From assembly GCF_002261425.1 (NCBI RefSeq), contig NZ_NEVJ01000003.1:1798001-1862000 (forward strand): a stretch of DNA of 64,000 bases, in the 5' to 3' direction. The notes under the pieces are model-generated. The model was not told where the DNA came from. It ran no database searches and worked only from the letters and a program-made list of their open reading frames with translations. Positions within the stretch are counted from its first letter, which is position 1, and each line of letters begins with the position of its first letter. Origin of the DNA: Bordetella genomosp. 9 (lineage in GTDB: Bacteria; Pseudomonadota; Gammaproteobacteria; Burkholderiales; Burkholderiaceae_B). The translations under genes were made by a program, and so were the position numbers. Shown here one piece after another: positions 1-8,912 of this stretch.

Positions 1-74
1 GTCCAGATGACCAGCCAGGGAGTCGCGCCCAGCAGCGCCTGGCCCTGGCTTTCCAAAGTGTTGAGCCATTCCAT
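1..74 (-). CDS. nuoH: NADH-quinone oxidoreductase subunit H, N-terminal fragment
   Basis: Only the first 24 codons are inside the window, and the gene continues past base 1. The visible start reads MEWLNTLESQGQALLG, typical of NuoH, the membrane subunit of complex I that lies against the quinone chamber. Its ATG overlaps the nuoG stop in an ATGA junction, so the two are translationally coupled. The order G then H is the normal nuo order. The identity rests on position and a short N-terminus. Confidence 0.85.
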   Translation of the reverse strand, partial: MEWLNTLESQGQALLGATPWLVIW

Positions 75-2401
75 CAGGCACGCTCCACGCTGATTTCACC
101 GAATGCGCCACCCAGGGCGGCGGTTTGTTTGAAGCCGGCGGACACCCGCACGGCACGGTCGGCCACCGTTTCGTCCTGCACCGTTTCCAGTTCGACGGAG
201 CCGGCCGCGTTGCGCACGCGCACCTTGATGCCGGCGGTCAGCCCCAGGCTGGCCAGGGTCTGGCCGTTCATGCGCGCCGAAGGCGAACGCGAAGCGGGCG
301 CGGCCTGCAGCGAGTGCGCGCGGCGCACGATCGCATCGGTACGGTAGATGGGCACGTCGGCGACGCGCTCCAGCCCGCCCAGCGTGGCGCCCACGCCAGG
401 GGCGGCATTGACGCGGTTGGACAGGCGCCCTTCCACGCCGCCGGCCAGCACGCTGTCGCGCACCGATTCGGAGGTTTCGTCGTCGAAGCCGGCCAGCTGC
501 AGCACATTGCCCAGCACGCGCAGCACCTTCCACGCGGGACGGGTCTGGCCGAAGGGCACGACGGTGCCCTTGAAGCTCTGCGCGGTGCCCTGCGCGTTGA
601 CGAAGGTGCCGGAGGTTTCGGTGAACGGCGCCACCGGCAGCATCACGTTGGCCCATTCCTGGGCGGCGGCGCGATACGGCGTCAGTGCGACGGCGAACTG
701 CGCGTCACGCAGCGCGGCGACGGCTTGCGGGCCGTTGTCGGCGTCCAGCAGCGGTTCGGCGTGCAGGACGATATAGGCCTTGAGGGGATCCGCCAGCATG
801 GCGGCGGCATGCTTGCCGCCCTTGCCCGGCACGGCGCCGGCCAGGTAGCCGCCCACCGTGTTGCCGCCGGCGGTCAGGAAGCCCAGGCGCGCGCCGAGCA
901 TGCCGGCGATGGCCTGCGCGTTGGCGGCGATCGTCGCGGCCTGCGGCGAGGCCACGGCCATATTGCCCAGCAGGACCGCGGTCTGGCTGCCCGAAGCCAG
1001 GCTGGCCGCGATGACCTTGGCCTGTTCGCCGGCCACCACGCCACCGAATTCAGCGGGCACGTCCACGCCCTTGGCCTGGGCCAGCGCGACGGCGACTTCG
1101 GCCAACGCTCGCGCCAGCGCCGACGGCGCGACGGTCAGGCGGCCGGTGACGGGCATCAGCGGATCGTCCGCCAGGCTGTCGACCAGCAGGACCTGCGCGC
1201 CGCGCTTGGCGGCCTGGCGCAGGCGTTGCGCCATCAGCGGATGATCCTTGCGCAGTACCGAACCGACGACGAGCACGCGGTCCAGCGTGTCGAGGTCGGA
1301 CACCTGCATGCCCAGCCAGGGCGTGCCTTCCAGCGCGGCACCCAGGGCCGCATCGGTCTGGCGCAGGCGGAAGTCGATGTTCTCGGAACCCAGCGCGCGG
1401 ACCAGGCGGCCCAGCAGCGCGTATTCCTCGGTGGTGGCGTATTCCGTCGCCAGCGCGCCGATCTGGCCGCCGCCGAAGTTGTCGCGCACGCGGGACAGGC
1501 CCTGCGCCACGGCTTGCAGCGCGTCGGCCCAGGAGGCGGCGCGCCATTCGCCGTCGGCGCCCTTGATCATGGGCGTTTCCAGGCGGTCGTCGGCGTTCAG
1601 GCCTTCATACGAGAAGCGGTCGCGATCGCTCAGCCAGCATTCGTTCAGCGCTTCGTTTTCGAAAGGCACCACGCGCATGACCGTGTCGCCCTTGACCTGC
1701 ACCACCAGGTTGGCGCCGAGGCTGTCGTGCGGGCTGACCGAACGGCGGCGCGCCAGTTCCCAGGTGCGGGCGCTGTAGCGGAACGGCCGCGACGTCAGCG
1801 CGCCCACCGGGCAGAGGTCGATCATGTTGCCGGACAGCTCGGATTCCACCGAACGGCCGACGAAGGACGTGATCTCGGAGTGCTCGCCCCGGTTGATCAT
1901 GCCCAGCTCCATCACGCCGGCGATTTCCTGGCCGAAGCGCACGCAGCGGGTGCAGTGGATGCAGCGGCTCATTTCCTCGGCCGACACCAGCGGGCCCAGG
2001 TCCTTGTGGAACACCACGCGCTTTTCTTCGTGATAGCGCGAAGCCGATCCGCCGTAGCCCACCGCCAGGTCCTGCAGCTGGCATTCGCCGCCCTGGTCGC
2101 AGATGGGGCAATCCAGCGGGTGGTTGATCAACAGGAATTCCATGACCGACTTCTGCGCGGCCTTGGCTTTTTCCGAGTTGGTGAAGACCACCATGCCGTT
2201 GGTCACGGGCGTGGCGCAGGCCGGCAGCGCCTTGGGCGCCTTCTCGACCTCGACCAGGCACATGCGGCAGTTGGCGGCGATGGAGAGTTTCTTGTGGTAG
2301 CAGAAATGCGGCACGTACTGCCCGAGCTTCTGGGCCGCATGCATCACCATGCTGCCTTCGGGCACTTCTACCTTGTTGCCGTCGACGGTTAGTTCAACCA
2401 T
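74..2401 (-). CDS. nuoG: NADH-quinone oxidoreductase subunit G
   Basis: Subunit of the peripheral arm of respiratory complex I, carrying several iron-sulfur clusters between NADH and quinone. The 775-residue protein starts with a ferredoxin-like 2Fe-2S domain (CRMCLVEVE near residue 45). It follows with the His-Cys cluster region (HPLDCPICDQGGECQLQD near 95-115) and a 4Fe-4S motif (CIHCTRC near 150). A long molybdopterin-oxidoreductase-like domain without cofactor function makes up the rest. I chose the ATG at 2401 over an upstream in-frame codon, because it gives the conserved MVELTVDG start and has an AGGAAA ribosome site. The gene lies 14 bases after nuoF and overlaps nuoH. Confidence 0.96.
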   Translation of the reverse strand: MVELTVDGNKVEVPEGSMVMHAAQKLGQYVPHFCYHKKLSIAANCRMCLVEVEKAPKALPACATPVTNGMVVFTNSEKAKAAQKSVMEFLLINHPLDCPICDQGGECQLQDLAVGYGGSASRYHEEKRVVFHKDLGPLVSAEEMSRCIHCTRCVRFGQEIAGVMELGMINRGEHSEITSFVGRSVESELSGNMIDLCPVGALTSRPFRYSARTWELARRRSVSPHDSLGANLVVQVKGDTVMRVVPFENEALNECWLSDRDRFSYEGLNADDRLETPMIKGADGEWRAASWADALQAVAQGLSRVRDNFGGGQIGALATEYATTEEYALLGRLVRALGSENIDFRLRQTDAALGAALEGTPWLGMQVSDLDTLDRVLVVGSVLRKDHPLMAQRLRQAAKRGAQVLLVDSLADDPLMPVTGRLTVAPSALARALAEVAVALAQAKGVDVPAEFGGVVAGEQAKVIAASLASGSQTAVLLGNMAVASPQAATIAANAQAIAGMLGARLGFLTAGGNTVGGYLAGAVPGKGGKHAAAMLADPLKAYIVLHAEPLLDADNGPQAVAALRDAQFAVALTPYRAAAQEWANVMLPVAPFTETSGTFVNAQGTAQSFKGTVVPFGQTRPAWKVLRVLGNVLQLAGFDDETSESVRDSVLAGGVEGRLSNRVNAAPGVGATLGGLERVADVPIYRTDAIVRRAHSLQAAPASRSPSARMNGQTLASLGLTAGIKVRVRNAAGSVELETVQDETVADRAVRVSAGFKQTAALGGAFGEISVERA

Positions 2402-2415
2402 TCTTTTTTCCTGAC

Positions 2416-3783
2416 CTACAGATAATGCGGGACCACGCACTTTTTGTGCTCGACGTGGTACGCGAATTCGTCGTGGAAATGCTTCAGGAAGCCGCGCACG
2501 GGCATCGCGGCCGCGTCGCCCAGCGCACAGATCGTGCGGCCCATGATGTTGCCCGCCACACTGTCGAGCAGATCCAGGTCTTCCGGACGGCCTTCGCCAT
2601 GCTCGATGCGGTTCACCATGCGATACAGCCAGCCGGTGCCTTCACGGCACGGCGTGCACTGGCCGCAGCTTTCCTCGAAGTAGAAATAGGACAGGCGCAG
2701 CAGCGACTTCACCATGCAGCGCGTTTCGTCCATGACGATCACGGCGCCCGAACCCAGCATGGAGCCGGCCTTGGCGATGGCGTCGTAGTCCATGGTGGTG
2801 TCCATCATGATGCTGGCGGGCAGCACCGGGGCGCTGGAGCCGCCGGGGATCACGGCCTTGAGCTTGCGGCCGCCGCGCATGCCGCCAGCCAGTTCCAGCA
2901 GCTTGGAGAACGGCGTGCCCATGGGAATCTCGTAATTGCCGGGACGTTCGACGTCGCCGGTGATCGAGAAGATCTTGGTGCCGCCGTTGTTCGGCTTGCC
3001 GATTTCCAGGTATTGCTGGCCGCTGTTGCGGATGATCCAGGGCACCGCCGCGAAGGTTTCGGTGTTGTTGATCGTCGTCGGCTTGCCATACAGGCCGAAG
3101 CTGGCGGGAAACGGCGGCTTGAAGCGCGGCTGGCCTTTCTTGCCTTCCAGCGATTCCAGCAAGGCGGTTTCTTCGCCGCAGATATAGGCGCCGTAGCCAT
3201 GGAAGGCATGCAGCTGGAAGTTGAATTCCGAACCCAGGATCCTGTCGCCCAGGAAGCCGGCGGCGCGCGCTTCTTCCAGGGCTTCCTCGAAGCGTTCGTA
3301 CACCTCGAAGATTTCACCGTGGATATAGTTGTAGCCCACCGAGATGCCCATGGCGTAGGCCGCGATGGCCATGCCTTCGATCACGATGTGCGGATTGAAG
3401 CGCAGGATGTCGCGATCCTTGAACGTGCCGGGCTCGCCCTCGTCCGAATTGCACACCAGGTACTTCTGGCCCGGGAACGTGCGCGGCATGAAGCTCCACT
3501 TCAGCCCAGTCGGGAAACCGGCGCCGCCGCGGCCGCGCAAGCCCGAAGCCTTGACCTCGGCGATGACTTCTTCCGGCTTCATGCCGGTCGTCAGGATCTT
3601 GCGCAGGGCCTCGTAGCCGCCACGCTTGACGTATTCTTCCAGGCGCCAGTTCGCGCCATCCAGGTCGGCCAGGATTTGCGGCTGCAGATGGCGGCCATGC
3701 AGGCACATCGACTGCGACAGGTCGCGCAAGGGATCGGGGTCCAGCCCCTGGGCGAAATTGCGATAAAGGTCCGGCGCGTTCAT
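2416..3783 (-). CDS. nuoF: NADH-quinone oxidoreductase subunit F
   Basis: The NADH-binding flavoprotein of complex I. It takes a hydride from NADH onto FMN and passes electrons to a 4Fe-4S cluster. The glycine-rich nucleotide site [14 protein letters not shown] lies near residue 65, an acidic NADH/FMN segment ([14 protein letters not shown]) follows, and the cluster motif [12 protein letters not shown] lies near 350. At 455 residues it has normal family length. The start at 3783 (MNAPDLYRN) forms an ATGA overlap with the nuoE stop. The longer reading frame upstream runs through nuoE out of frame and is not the gene. Confidence 0.96.
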   Translation of the reverse strand: MNAPDLYRNFAQGLDPDPLRDLSQSMCLHGRHLQPQILADLDGANWRLEEYVKRGGYEALRKILTTGMKPEEVIAEVKASGLRGRGGAGFPTGLKWSFMPRTFPGQKYLVCNSDEGEPGTFKDRDILRFNPHIVIEGMAIAAYAMGISVGYNYIHGEIFEVYERFEEALEEARAAGFLGDRILGSEFNFQLHAFHGYGAYICGEETALLESLEGKKGQPRFKPPFPASFGLYGKPTTINNTETFAAVPWIIRNSGQQYLEIGKPNNGGTKIFSITGDVERPGNYEIPMGTPFSKLLELAGGMRGGRKLKAVIPGGSSAPVLPASIMMDTTMDYDAIAKAGSMLGSGAVIVMDETRCMVKSLLRLSYFYFEESCGQCTPCREGTGWLYRMVNRIEHGEGRPEDLDLLDSVAGNIMGRTICALGDAAAMPVRGFLKHFHDEFAYHVEHKKCVVPHYL

Positions 3784-4274
3784 GCCGTTTCTCCTTGCGC
3801 GCGCAGGCCGTCGATCAGCTCGTCCATCCGCGCTTCGGTCATGCGTACACACATGTGCTTGTTGTTCACCAGCAGCACCGGCGAATCGCCGCAGGCGCCC
3901 ATGCATTCGCCTTCGACCAGGGTGAACATGCCGTCGGCGGTGGTGCCGCGGTAGTCGACGCCGAGCTTGCGCTTCAGGTAGTCGCCCGCCTTGTCACCGT
4001 CACGCAGCGCGCACGGCAGGTTGGTACAGACCGAGATTTTGTGCTTGCCGGTCTGCGCCACGTTGAACATGTTGTAGAAGGTGGCCACTTCCTGCACCGC
4101 GATGGGCGGCACCCCCAGATAGACGGCGACGTCTTCGATGATCTCGGTCGACAGCCAGCCTTTTTCGTCCTGCGCGATGGCAAGCGCGGCCATGATGGCC
4201 GACTGCTTCTGGTCGGCCGGGAACTTCGTGAGCTCCCGGTCGATTTTCTGGTAAGCCTGTTCGGAAAGCAGCAT
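3780..4274 (-). CDS. nuoE: NADH-quinone oxidoreductase subunit E
   Basis: The 24-kDa thioredoxin-fold subunit of complex I with a 2Fe-2S cluster, paired with NuoF. The 164-residue protein shows the four cluster cysteines in two pairs: CTNLPC in the middle, and ECMGAC about 40 residues later. The start at 4274 (MLLSEQAYQ) is the only ATG that gives a family-length protein. The stop overlaps the nuoF start. It lies 62 bases after nuoD in the same operon. Confidence 0.95.
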   Translation of the reverse strand: MLLSEQAYQKIDRELTKFPADQKQSAIMAALAIAQDEKGWLSTEIIEDVAVYLGVPPIAVQEVATFYNMFNVAQTGKHKISVCTNLPCALRDGDKAGDYLKRKLGVDYRGTTADGMFTLVEGECMGACGDSPVLLVNNKHMCVRMTEARMDELIDGLRAQGETA

Positions 4275-4336
4275 AGTTTGAATCCGGAATATGCAAGAGG
4301 CCCGTTCGGGTCTTCTTCGAGGTCGTGCGGCGTTCC

Positions 4337-5593
4337 CTAGCGGTCGATCTCGCCGAACACGATGTCCTGCGTGCCGATGACGGTCACGGCGTCGGCGATC
4401 ATATGTCCGCGGGTCATTTCGTCCAGCGACTGCAGATGGGCGAACCCGGGCGCGCGGATCTTCAGGCGGTACGGCTTGTTGGCGCCGTCGGAGACCAGAT
4501 AGATGCCGAACTCGCCCTTGGGATGCTCGACGGCCGCGTAGGCTTCGCCCGGCGGCACATGGAAACCTTCGGTGAAGAGCTTGAAATGGTGGATCAGCTC
4601 TTCCATGTTGGTCTTCATGGCGGCACGCTTGGGGGGCGCGACCTTGTGGTTGTCGATCATCACCGGGCCGGGATTGTTGCGCAGCCACTCGACGCACTGG
4701 CGGATGATGCGGTTGCTCTGGCGCATTTCGGCGACGCGGACCAGGTAGCGGTCGTAGCAGTCGCCGTTCACGCCCACCGGCACGTCGAAATCGAGCAGGT
4801 CGTAGACTTCATACGGCTGGGTCTTGCGCAGGTCCCAGGCCACGCCGGAACCGCGCAGCATCGGGCCGGTGAAACCCAGGGCCTTGGCGCGCTCGGGCGT
4901 CACCACGCCGATGCCGACCAGGCGCTGCTTCCAGATGCGGTTGTCCGTCAGCAGCGTTTCGTATTCGTCGACGCAGGCCGGGAAGCGGTTGGTGAAGTCT
5001 TCGATGAAGTCCAGCAGCGAGCCCGAGCGCGCGTCGTTCATGGCGCGCACTTCGCGTTCGCCGCGATACTTGCTGGAGTCGCCGTAGTGCGGCATGGCGT
5101 CCGGCAGGTCGCGATAGACGCCGCCCGGACGGTAATAGGCCGCGTGCATGCGGGCGCCTGAGACCGCCTCGTAGCAATCCATCAGGTCTTCGCGTTCGCG
5201 GAAGGCGTACAGGAAGACCGCCATGGCGCCGACGTCCAGCGCATGCGAACCCAGCGACATCAGGTGGTTCAGCACGCGCGTGATTTCGTCGAACATCACG
5301 CGGATGTACTGGGCGCGCAGGGGCGCTTCGATGCCCAGCAGCTTTTCGATGGCCATGACGTAGGCGTGCTCGTTGCACATCATGGACACGTAGTCCAGGC
5401 GGTCCATGTAGGGCAGCGCCTGGATGAAGGTCTTGTGCTCGGCCAGCTTTTCGGTGGCGCGATGCAGCAGGCCGATGTGCGGATCGGCGCGCTGGATGAC
5501 TTCGCCGTCCAGTTCGAGCACCAGGCGCAGCACGCCGTGCGCGGCCGGGTGCTGGGGACCGAAGTTCAGGGTGTAGTTCTTGATTTCTGCCAT
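4337..5593 (-). CDS. nuoD: NADH-quinone oxidoreductase subunit D
   Basis: The 49-kDa subunit of complex I. With NuoB it forms the quinone-reduction site and descends from the large subunit of NiFe hydrogenases. The 418-residue protein begins [20 protein letters not shown], containing the conserved [10 protein letters not shown] loop with the quinone-site histidine, and ends in a conserved FGEIDR tail. It is separated from nuoC by two bases and is therefore co-translated with it. Confidence 0.97.
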   Translation of the reverse strand: MAEIKNYTLNFGPQHPAAHGVLRLVLELDGEVIQRADPHIGLLHRATEKLAEHKTFIQALPYMDRLDYVSMMCNEHAYVMAIEKLLGIEAPLRAQYIRVMFDEITRVLNHLMSLGSHALDVGAMAVFLYAFREREDLMDCYEAVSGARMHAAYYRPGGVYRDLPDAMPHYGDSSKYRGEREVRAMNDARSGSLLDFIEDFTNRFPACVDEYETLLTDNRIWKQRLVGIGVVTPERAKALGFTGPMLRGSGVAWDLRKTQPYEVYDLLDFDVPVGVNGDCYDRYLVRVAEMRQSNRIIRQCVEWLRNNPGPVMIDNHKVAPPKRAAMKTNMEELIHHFKLFTEGFHVPPGEAYAAVEHPKGEFGIYLVSDGANKPYRLKIRAPGFAHLQSLDEMTRGHMIADAVTVIGTQDIVFGEIDR

Positions 5594-5595
5594 GA

Positions 5596-6222
5596 TCAGC
5601 GACCGGCTCCGTAGGTATCTTCGCGCACGACGCGCGGCGTGATTTCACGCGGATCGATGGTGACCGGCTGGTAGATGACGCGGCGCTGCTCGGGGTCGTA
5701 GCGCATTTCCACATTGCCCGACAGCGGGAAATCCTTGCGGAACGGATGGCCGATGAAGCCGTAATCGGTCAGGATGCGGCGCAGGTCGGGATGGCCTTCG
5801 AACACGATGCCGTACAGGTCGAAGGCTTCGCGTTCGTACCAGCCCACCGCGGGCCAGCATTCGATCAGCGAGGCGACGATGGGAAAGTCGTCGTCCGGGG
5901 CCCAGGTGCGCACGCGCAGGCGCCAGTTGTGGGCGATCGACAGCAGGTGGATCGCCACCGCAAAACGGCCGCGCTGGCTGCGCGCGCCGCTGCGATCGTC
6001 GGCCGCCGGACGCGTGCCGTTGCCCCAGGTCAGGTAGTCGACGCCACAGAGGTCGATACAGGTTTCGAATTGCAGGCCGGCGTCGGTACGCAGGCGGTTG
6101 CACACCGACTCCCACTGGGCGGCCGGGACTTCCAGCGTCAGTTCGCCCAGCGCCTCGGTCAGCGCGATCGTTTCACCGAACGCGGCGTGCAGATTGGTTT
6201 TCAGGGTTTCGAGCCTGGTCAT
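5596..6222 (-). CDS. nuoC: NADH-quinone oxidoreductase subunit C
   Basis: The 30-kDa subunit of complex I, part of the connecting module with NuoB and NuoD. The 208-residue protein contains the family signature [20 protein letters not shown] and then [20 protein letters not shown] in its C-terminal third. Two adjacent ATG codons (6225 and 6222) and an upstream TTG are possible starts. I chose 6222 because a GAAG element lies just ahead of it. The ribosome site is weak, so the exact start is uncertain by a few residues. Confidence 0.94.
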   Translation of the reverse strand: MTRLETLKTNLHAAFGETIALTEALGELTLEVPAAQWESVCNRLRTDAGLQFETCIDLCGVDYLTWGNGTRPAADDRSGARSQRGRFAVAIHLLSIAHNWRLRVRTWAPDDDFPIVASLIECWPAVGWYEREAFDLYGIVFEGHPDLRRILTDYGFIGHPFRKDFPLSGNVEMRYDPEQRRVIYQPVTIDPREITPRVVREDTYGAGR

Positions 6223-6273
6223 CATCTTCAACGATTAGGTAAGCCGTGGCACGCAATGCAGGCAAACGCCCGA

Positions 6274-6753
6274 TCAACGCGCGATGGTGTTGGTCAGGCG
6301 AATCTTGTTCTGCATTTGCAGCAGACCGTAGACCAGCGCTTCGGCGGTGGGCGGACAGCCCGGCACGTAGACGTCAACCGGAACGATGCGATCGCAACCG
6401 CGCACTACGGAATACGAATAGTGGTAGTACCCGCCCCCGTTGGCGCAGGATCCCATGGAGACGACCCAGCGCGGCTCCGGCATCTGGTCGTACACCTTGC
6501 GCAGCGCCGGCGCCATCTTGTTGCACAGCGTGCCGGCGACGATCATCAGATCGGACTGGCGGGGACTAGGGCGGAAGATGATGCCGAACTGGTCCAGGTC
6601 GTAGCGCGCGGCGCCGGCGTGCATCATTTCCACGGCGCAACAGGCTAGACCGAAGGTCATGGGCCACATCGAACCGGTCTTGGCCCAGTTGATGAACTTG
6701 TCGGCGCTCGTGGTGATGAAGCCTTGCTTGTGTATGCCTTCTTCAGTAGCCAT
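6274..6753 (-). CDS. nuoB: NADH-quinone oxidoreductase subunit B
   Basis: Carries the terminal 4Fe-4S cluster N2, which hands electrons to quinone. All four ligands are visible in the 159-residue protein: the adjacent pair in [10 protein letters not shown], the cysteine in GSCANGGG, and the one in [10 protein letters not shown]. It has full family length and lies between nuoA and nuoC. The 42-51 base gaps on either side contain no other gene. Confidence 0.97.
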   Translation of the reverse strand: MATEEGIHKQGFITTSADKFINWAKTGSMWPMTFGLACCAVEMMHAGAARYDLDQFGIIFRPSPRQSDLMIVAGTLCNKMAPALRKVYDQMPEPRWVVSMGSCANGGGYYHYSYSVVRGCDRIVPVDVYVPGCPPTAEALVYGLLQMQNKIRLTNTIAR

Positions 6754-6795
6754 TTTGATCTCTGGTGGCGTGGATGGGATATGAGCAGGTAGGCA

Positions 6796-7155
6796 TCATT
6801 CCCAATCGAGCGCGCCTTTCTTCCATTCGTAGATGAAACCCACCGTCAGGACCGCGAGGAAGATCATGACGGTCCAGAAGCCGACCAGGCCGACCGTCCC
6901 GTGCGCGATGGCCCACGGAAACAGGAACGCGATTTCCAGGTCGAACAGGATGAACAGGATGGCGACGAGGTAATAACGCACGTCGAACTTCATGCGCGCG
7001 TCTTCGAAAGCCTCGAATCCGCATTCGTAGGGAGAGAGTTTCTCCGCGTAGGGACGCCGCGGCCCGAGCAGCGAGCCCGCGGTGATCAGCGCGAAACCGA
7101 TCAACGTCGCCACAACGATGAATAGCAGAACGGGGAAATACTGTTGCAGGTTCAT
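6796..7155 (-). CDS. nuoA: NADH-quinone oxidoreductase subunit A
   Basis: Small membrane subunit of complex I, with three predicted transmembrane helices. The 119-residue protein begins [21 protein letters not shown] and contains the conserved loop [12 protein letters not shown] and then [19 protein letters not shown], whose acidic residue is characteristic. I rejected a longer reading frame reaching 7323 because it crosses the promoter and terminator region. This is the first gene of the nuo operon, and the upstream neighbour is a porin with its own terminator. Confidence 0.96.
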   Translation of the reverse strand: MNLQQYFPVLLFIVVATLIGFALITAGSLLGPRRPYAEKLSPYECGFEAFEDARMKFDVRYYLVAILFILFDLEIAFLFPWAIAHGTVGLVGFWTVMIFLAVLTVGFIYEWKKGALDWE

Positions 7156-7189
7156 TTGGGGCGCGTCCGTGAAATGCTCAAACCTTAGG

Positions 7190-7198
7190 ATTGTAGCA
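7190..7198 (-). promoter_or_regulatory. Candidate extended -10 promoter of the nuo operon
   Basis: Read on the minus strand this is TGCTACAAT, an extended -10 (TGn plus TACAAT, 5 of 6 to consensus), 35 bases ahead of the nuoA start. No good -35 hexamer is seen at 16-18 bases, which fits an extended -10 promoter. It lies downstream of the porin terminator, where an operon promoter is needed. Not proven. Confidence 0.5.
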
Positions 7199-7254
7199 TT
7201 TGCGCCGTTACTTCCCGCTGAACTCTGTAGCCGCAGGAGAGGAATACCGCATAC

Positions 7255-7280
7255 AAAAAAGCCACCCCGAAGGGTGGCTT
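7255..7280 (-). terminator. Rho-independent terminator after the porin gene
   Basis: Minus-strand reading gives a perfect 7-bp stem (GCCACCC / GGGTGGC) with a TTCG tetraloop, followed by six T residues. It lies about 120 bases past the porin stop and ahead of the nuo promoter, so it should stop porin transcripts before complex I. Confidence 0.9.
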
Positions 7281-7398
7281 TCAAAGGCCATGACGGGATG
7301 AACCGCCAGGGCCATATGCTCACGCCGCCCGGGACGAATCCCGGTCAGACGAAACGCATCCGATACGGAGCGACGAATCGCCCCGTACCGTGTTTTGC

Positions 7399-8562
7399 TT
7401 AGAAGCGGTGGCGGATGCCGACGCCGACCAGCGTGCTCTTCAGGCCGTCCACGAAACCGTAGTTGTTCGTGTAGGAACCCAGAGCGTACAGGTTGGTGCG
7501 CTTCGACAGATCATACGTCACGCCCACCGAGTAGACGTTCATGTTGCTGTCTTCGCCAGCGAACGAGCCGCTGGTGTACAGGCTGCTGTCCTTGACGTTG
7601 GCACGCTGCCACGAACCGAAGACGCTGGTGGCGCCGCCGATCGGGGCCGACAGACCCAGCATCCACTGCTGCGACTTGAAGTCGTCGCTGTAGGTGTTGG
7701 TCGGCAGAACGGTGCCACCCAGGTTGGGCGAACCGCTGGTGAACAGACCGGTCAGGCTGGTAGCCTGGATCCAGCCGCCCTTGGTTTGACCGTAAGCAGC
7801 CGAGACCTTGACCACTTCGAAGTCATACGCACCACCCAGCAACCAGGCGCGGATGCGATCGCCGCCAGGGCCGCCAGCGGCGGAGTCAGCGACGGCCGAA
7901 TTGCGGTTGACCTGGTCATACGCGGCGGCCAGGTTCAGCGGGCCGTTCACGTAACGCAGACCGGTCGTGATGGCGCGTTGGTTGTTGTTGGTGTTGAAAC
8001 CGGTTTGAGCGGTGTTCGTATCGTCGATGTTGAACGAGTAGCCAGCGCCAACCTGGAAGCCGCCGAACACGGGCGATTGATACAGGACCATGTTGTCGAA
8101 GCGCGTCGTGTTGGACGAGCTGAACACGGTACCGATGTTGGCCATGCCGAAGCCTTCAGCGAACGGATCGATCGAACCGAAGAACTTGGAAGCGATGTTG
8201 GTCTGACGGCCGAAGTCCAGTTGACCCCAGCTGTTGCTGGCCAGACCGATCGTGGCTTGACGACCGAACAGGCGGCCGCCTTGGGCCGAGTTGCCGTCGC
8301 CGGAATTGAAGCCGGATTCGATCGTGAACACAGCACGCAGACCGTCACCCAGATCTTCCGAACCACGCAGACCCCAGCGGGAACCGTTTTGCACGCCATT
8401 CAGCATGCCAAACTTCGACTGCTTGTCGATACCGCTGACGCCGCGAATGTTCTGGTAGCCGATACCGGTGTCCAGAATCCCGTACAGGGTCACGGACGTT
8501 TCTGCCTGGGCAACACCGGCAAAACCGGCGAGCAGGGCGGCAGCGAGCAGAGTCTTTTTCAT
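7399..8562 (-). CDS. Trimeric outer-membrane porin
   Basis: General diffusion porin of the beta-proteobacterial Gram-negative porin family (OmpC-like fold, 16-stranded barrel). The 387-residue precursor has a clear signal peptide (MKKTLLAAALLAGFAGVAQA) and a mature start ETSVTLYGILDTGIGYQN. The barrel strands alternate aromatic and polar residues, the constriction-loop motif RQATIGL follows, and the final residue is phenylalanine (GIRHRF), needed for barrel assembly. A GGAGA ribosome site precedes the ATG. It ends in its own terminator. Its substrate cannot be told from sequence, although it is probably one of the major porins. Confidence 0.94.
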   Translation of the reverse strand: MKKTLLAAALLAGFAGVAQAETSVTLYGILDTGIGYQNIRGVSGIDKQSKFGMLNGVQNGSRWGLRGSEDLGDGLRAVFTIESGFNSGDGNSAQGGRLFGRQATIGLASNSWGQLDFGRQTNIASKFFGSIDPFAEGFGMANIGTVFSSSNTTRFDNMVLYQSPVFGGFQVGAGYSFNIDDTNTAQTGFNTNNNQRAITTGLRYVNGPLNLAAAYDQVNRNSAVADSAAGGPGGDRIRAWLLGGAYDFEVVKVSAAYGQTKGGWIQATSLTGLFTSGSPNLGGTVLPTNTYSDDFKSQQWMLGLSAPIGGATSVFGSWQRANVKDSSLYTSGSFAGEDSNMNVYSVGVTYDLSKRTNLYALGSYTNNYGFVDGLKSTLVGVGIRHRF

Positions 8563-8912
8563 TTAAGAAATCTCCGTTGATTTGAGTGACAAGAGCAGCA
8601 ATCCAGCACACCAGCCTGCCGCCCCCCTAACTCCGCGAAGGGAAGTTGACGCTATTGCATCAAAAATCCGGGGGACTGGCTATGGTCGTGCCGCAAAACC
8701 ACGGCTTTGGGCCGGCGCTCTGTTGGGTCCGTACAACATAACCGCGGGCTGGCGGGGACTTACGTCCCCGTTTGCCGGACCCGGCGCTAACGATATCGGT
8801 AGACCGAGAGGCGCCCAATGCCGGGGAAGAAGGGCCCGGAAAGGCGGGAACCAGCCCGGCCGCGGCGTGACGGCGCCAGCCGGCGGCTCAGATCTTCCGC
8901 CTTCCATCGGGG
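8563..8912 (-). other. Non-coding region upstream of the porin
   Basis: About 350 bases between the gamma-glutamyltransferase stop and the porin start. It must hold the porin promoter and a long 5' leader, but I could not fix a convincing -35/-10 pair. A 7-bp hairpin (CGGGGAC, loop of four, 8753-8770) lies here without a T tract. No gene is supported. Confidence 0.6.

Noticed and set aside
7156..7254. Looked for a tRNA-Leu ahead of nuoA
   Set aside because: No cloverleaf arms, TTCGAATC-type loop or CCA end are visible. Only a promoter and terminator lie here.
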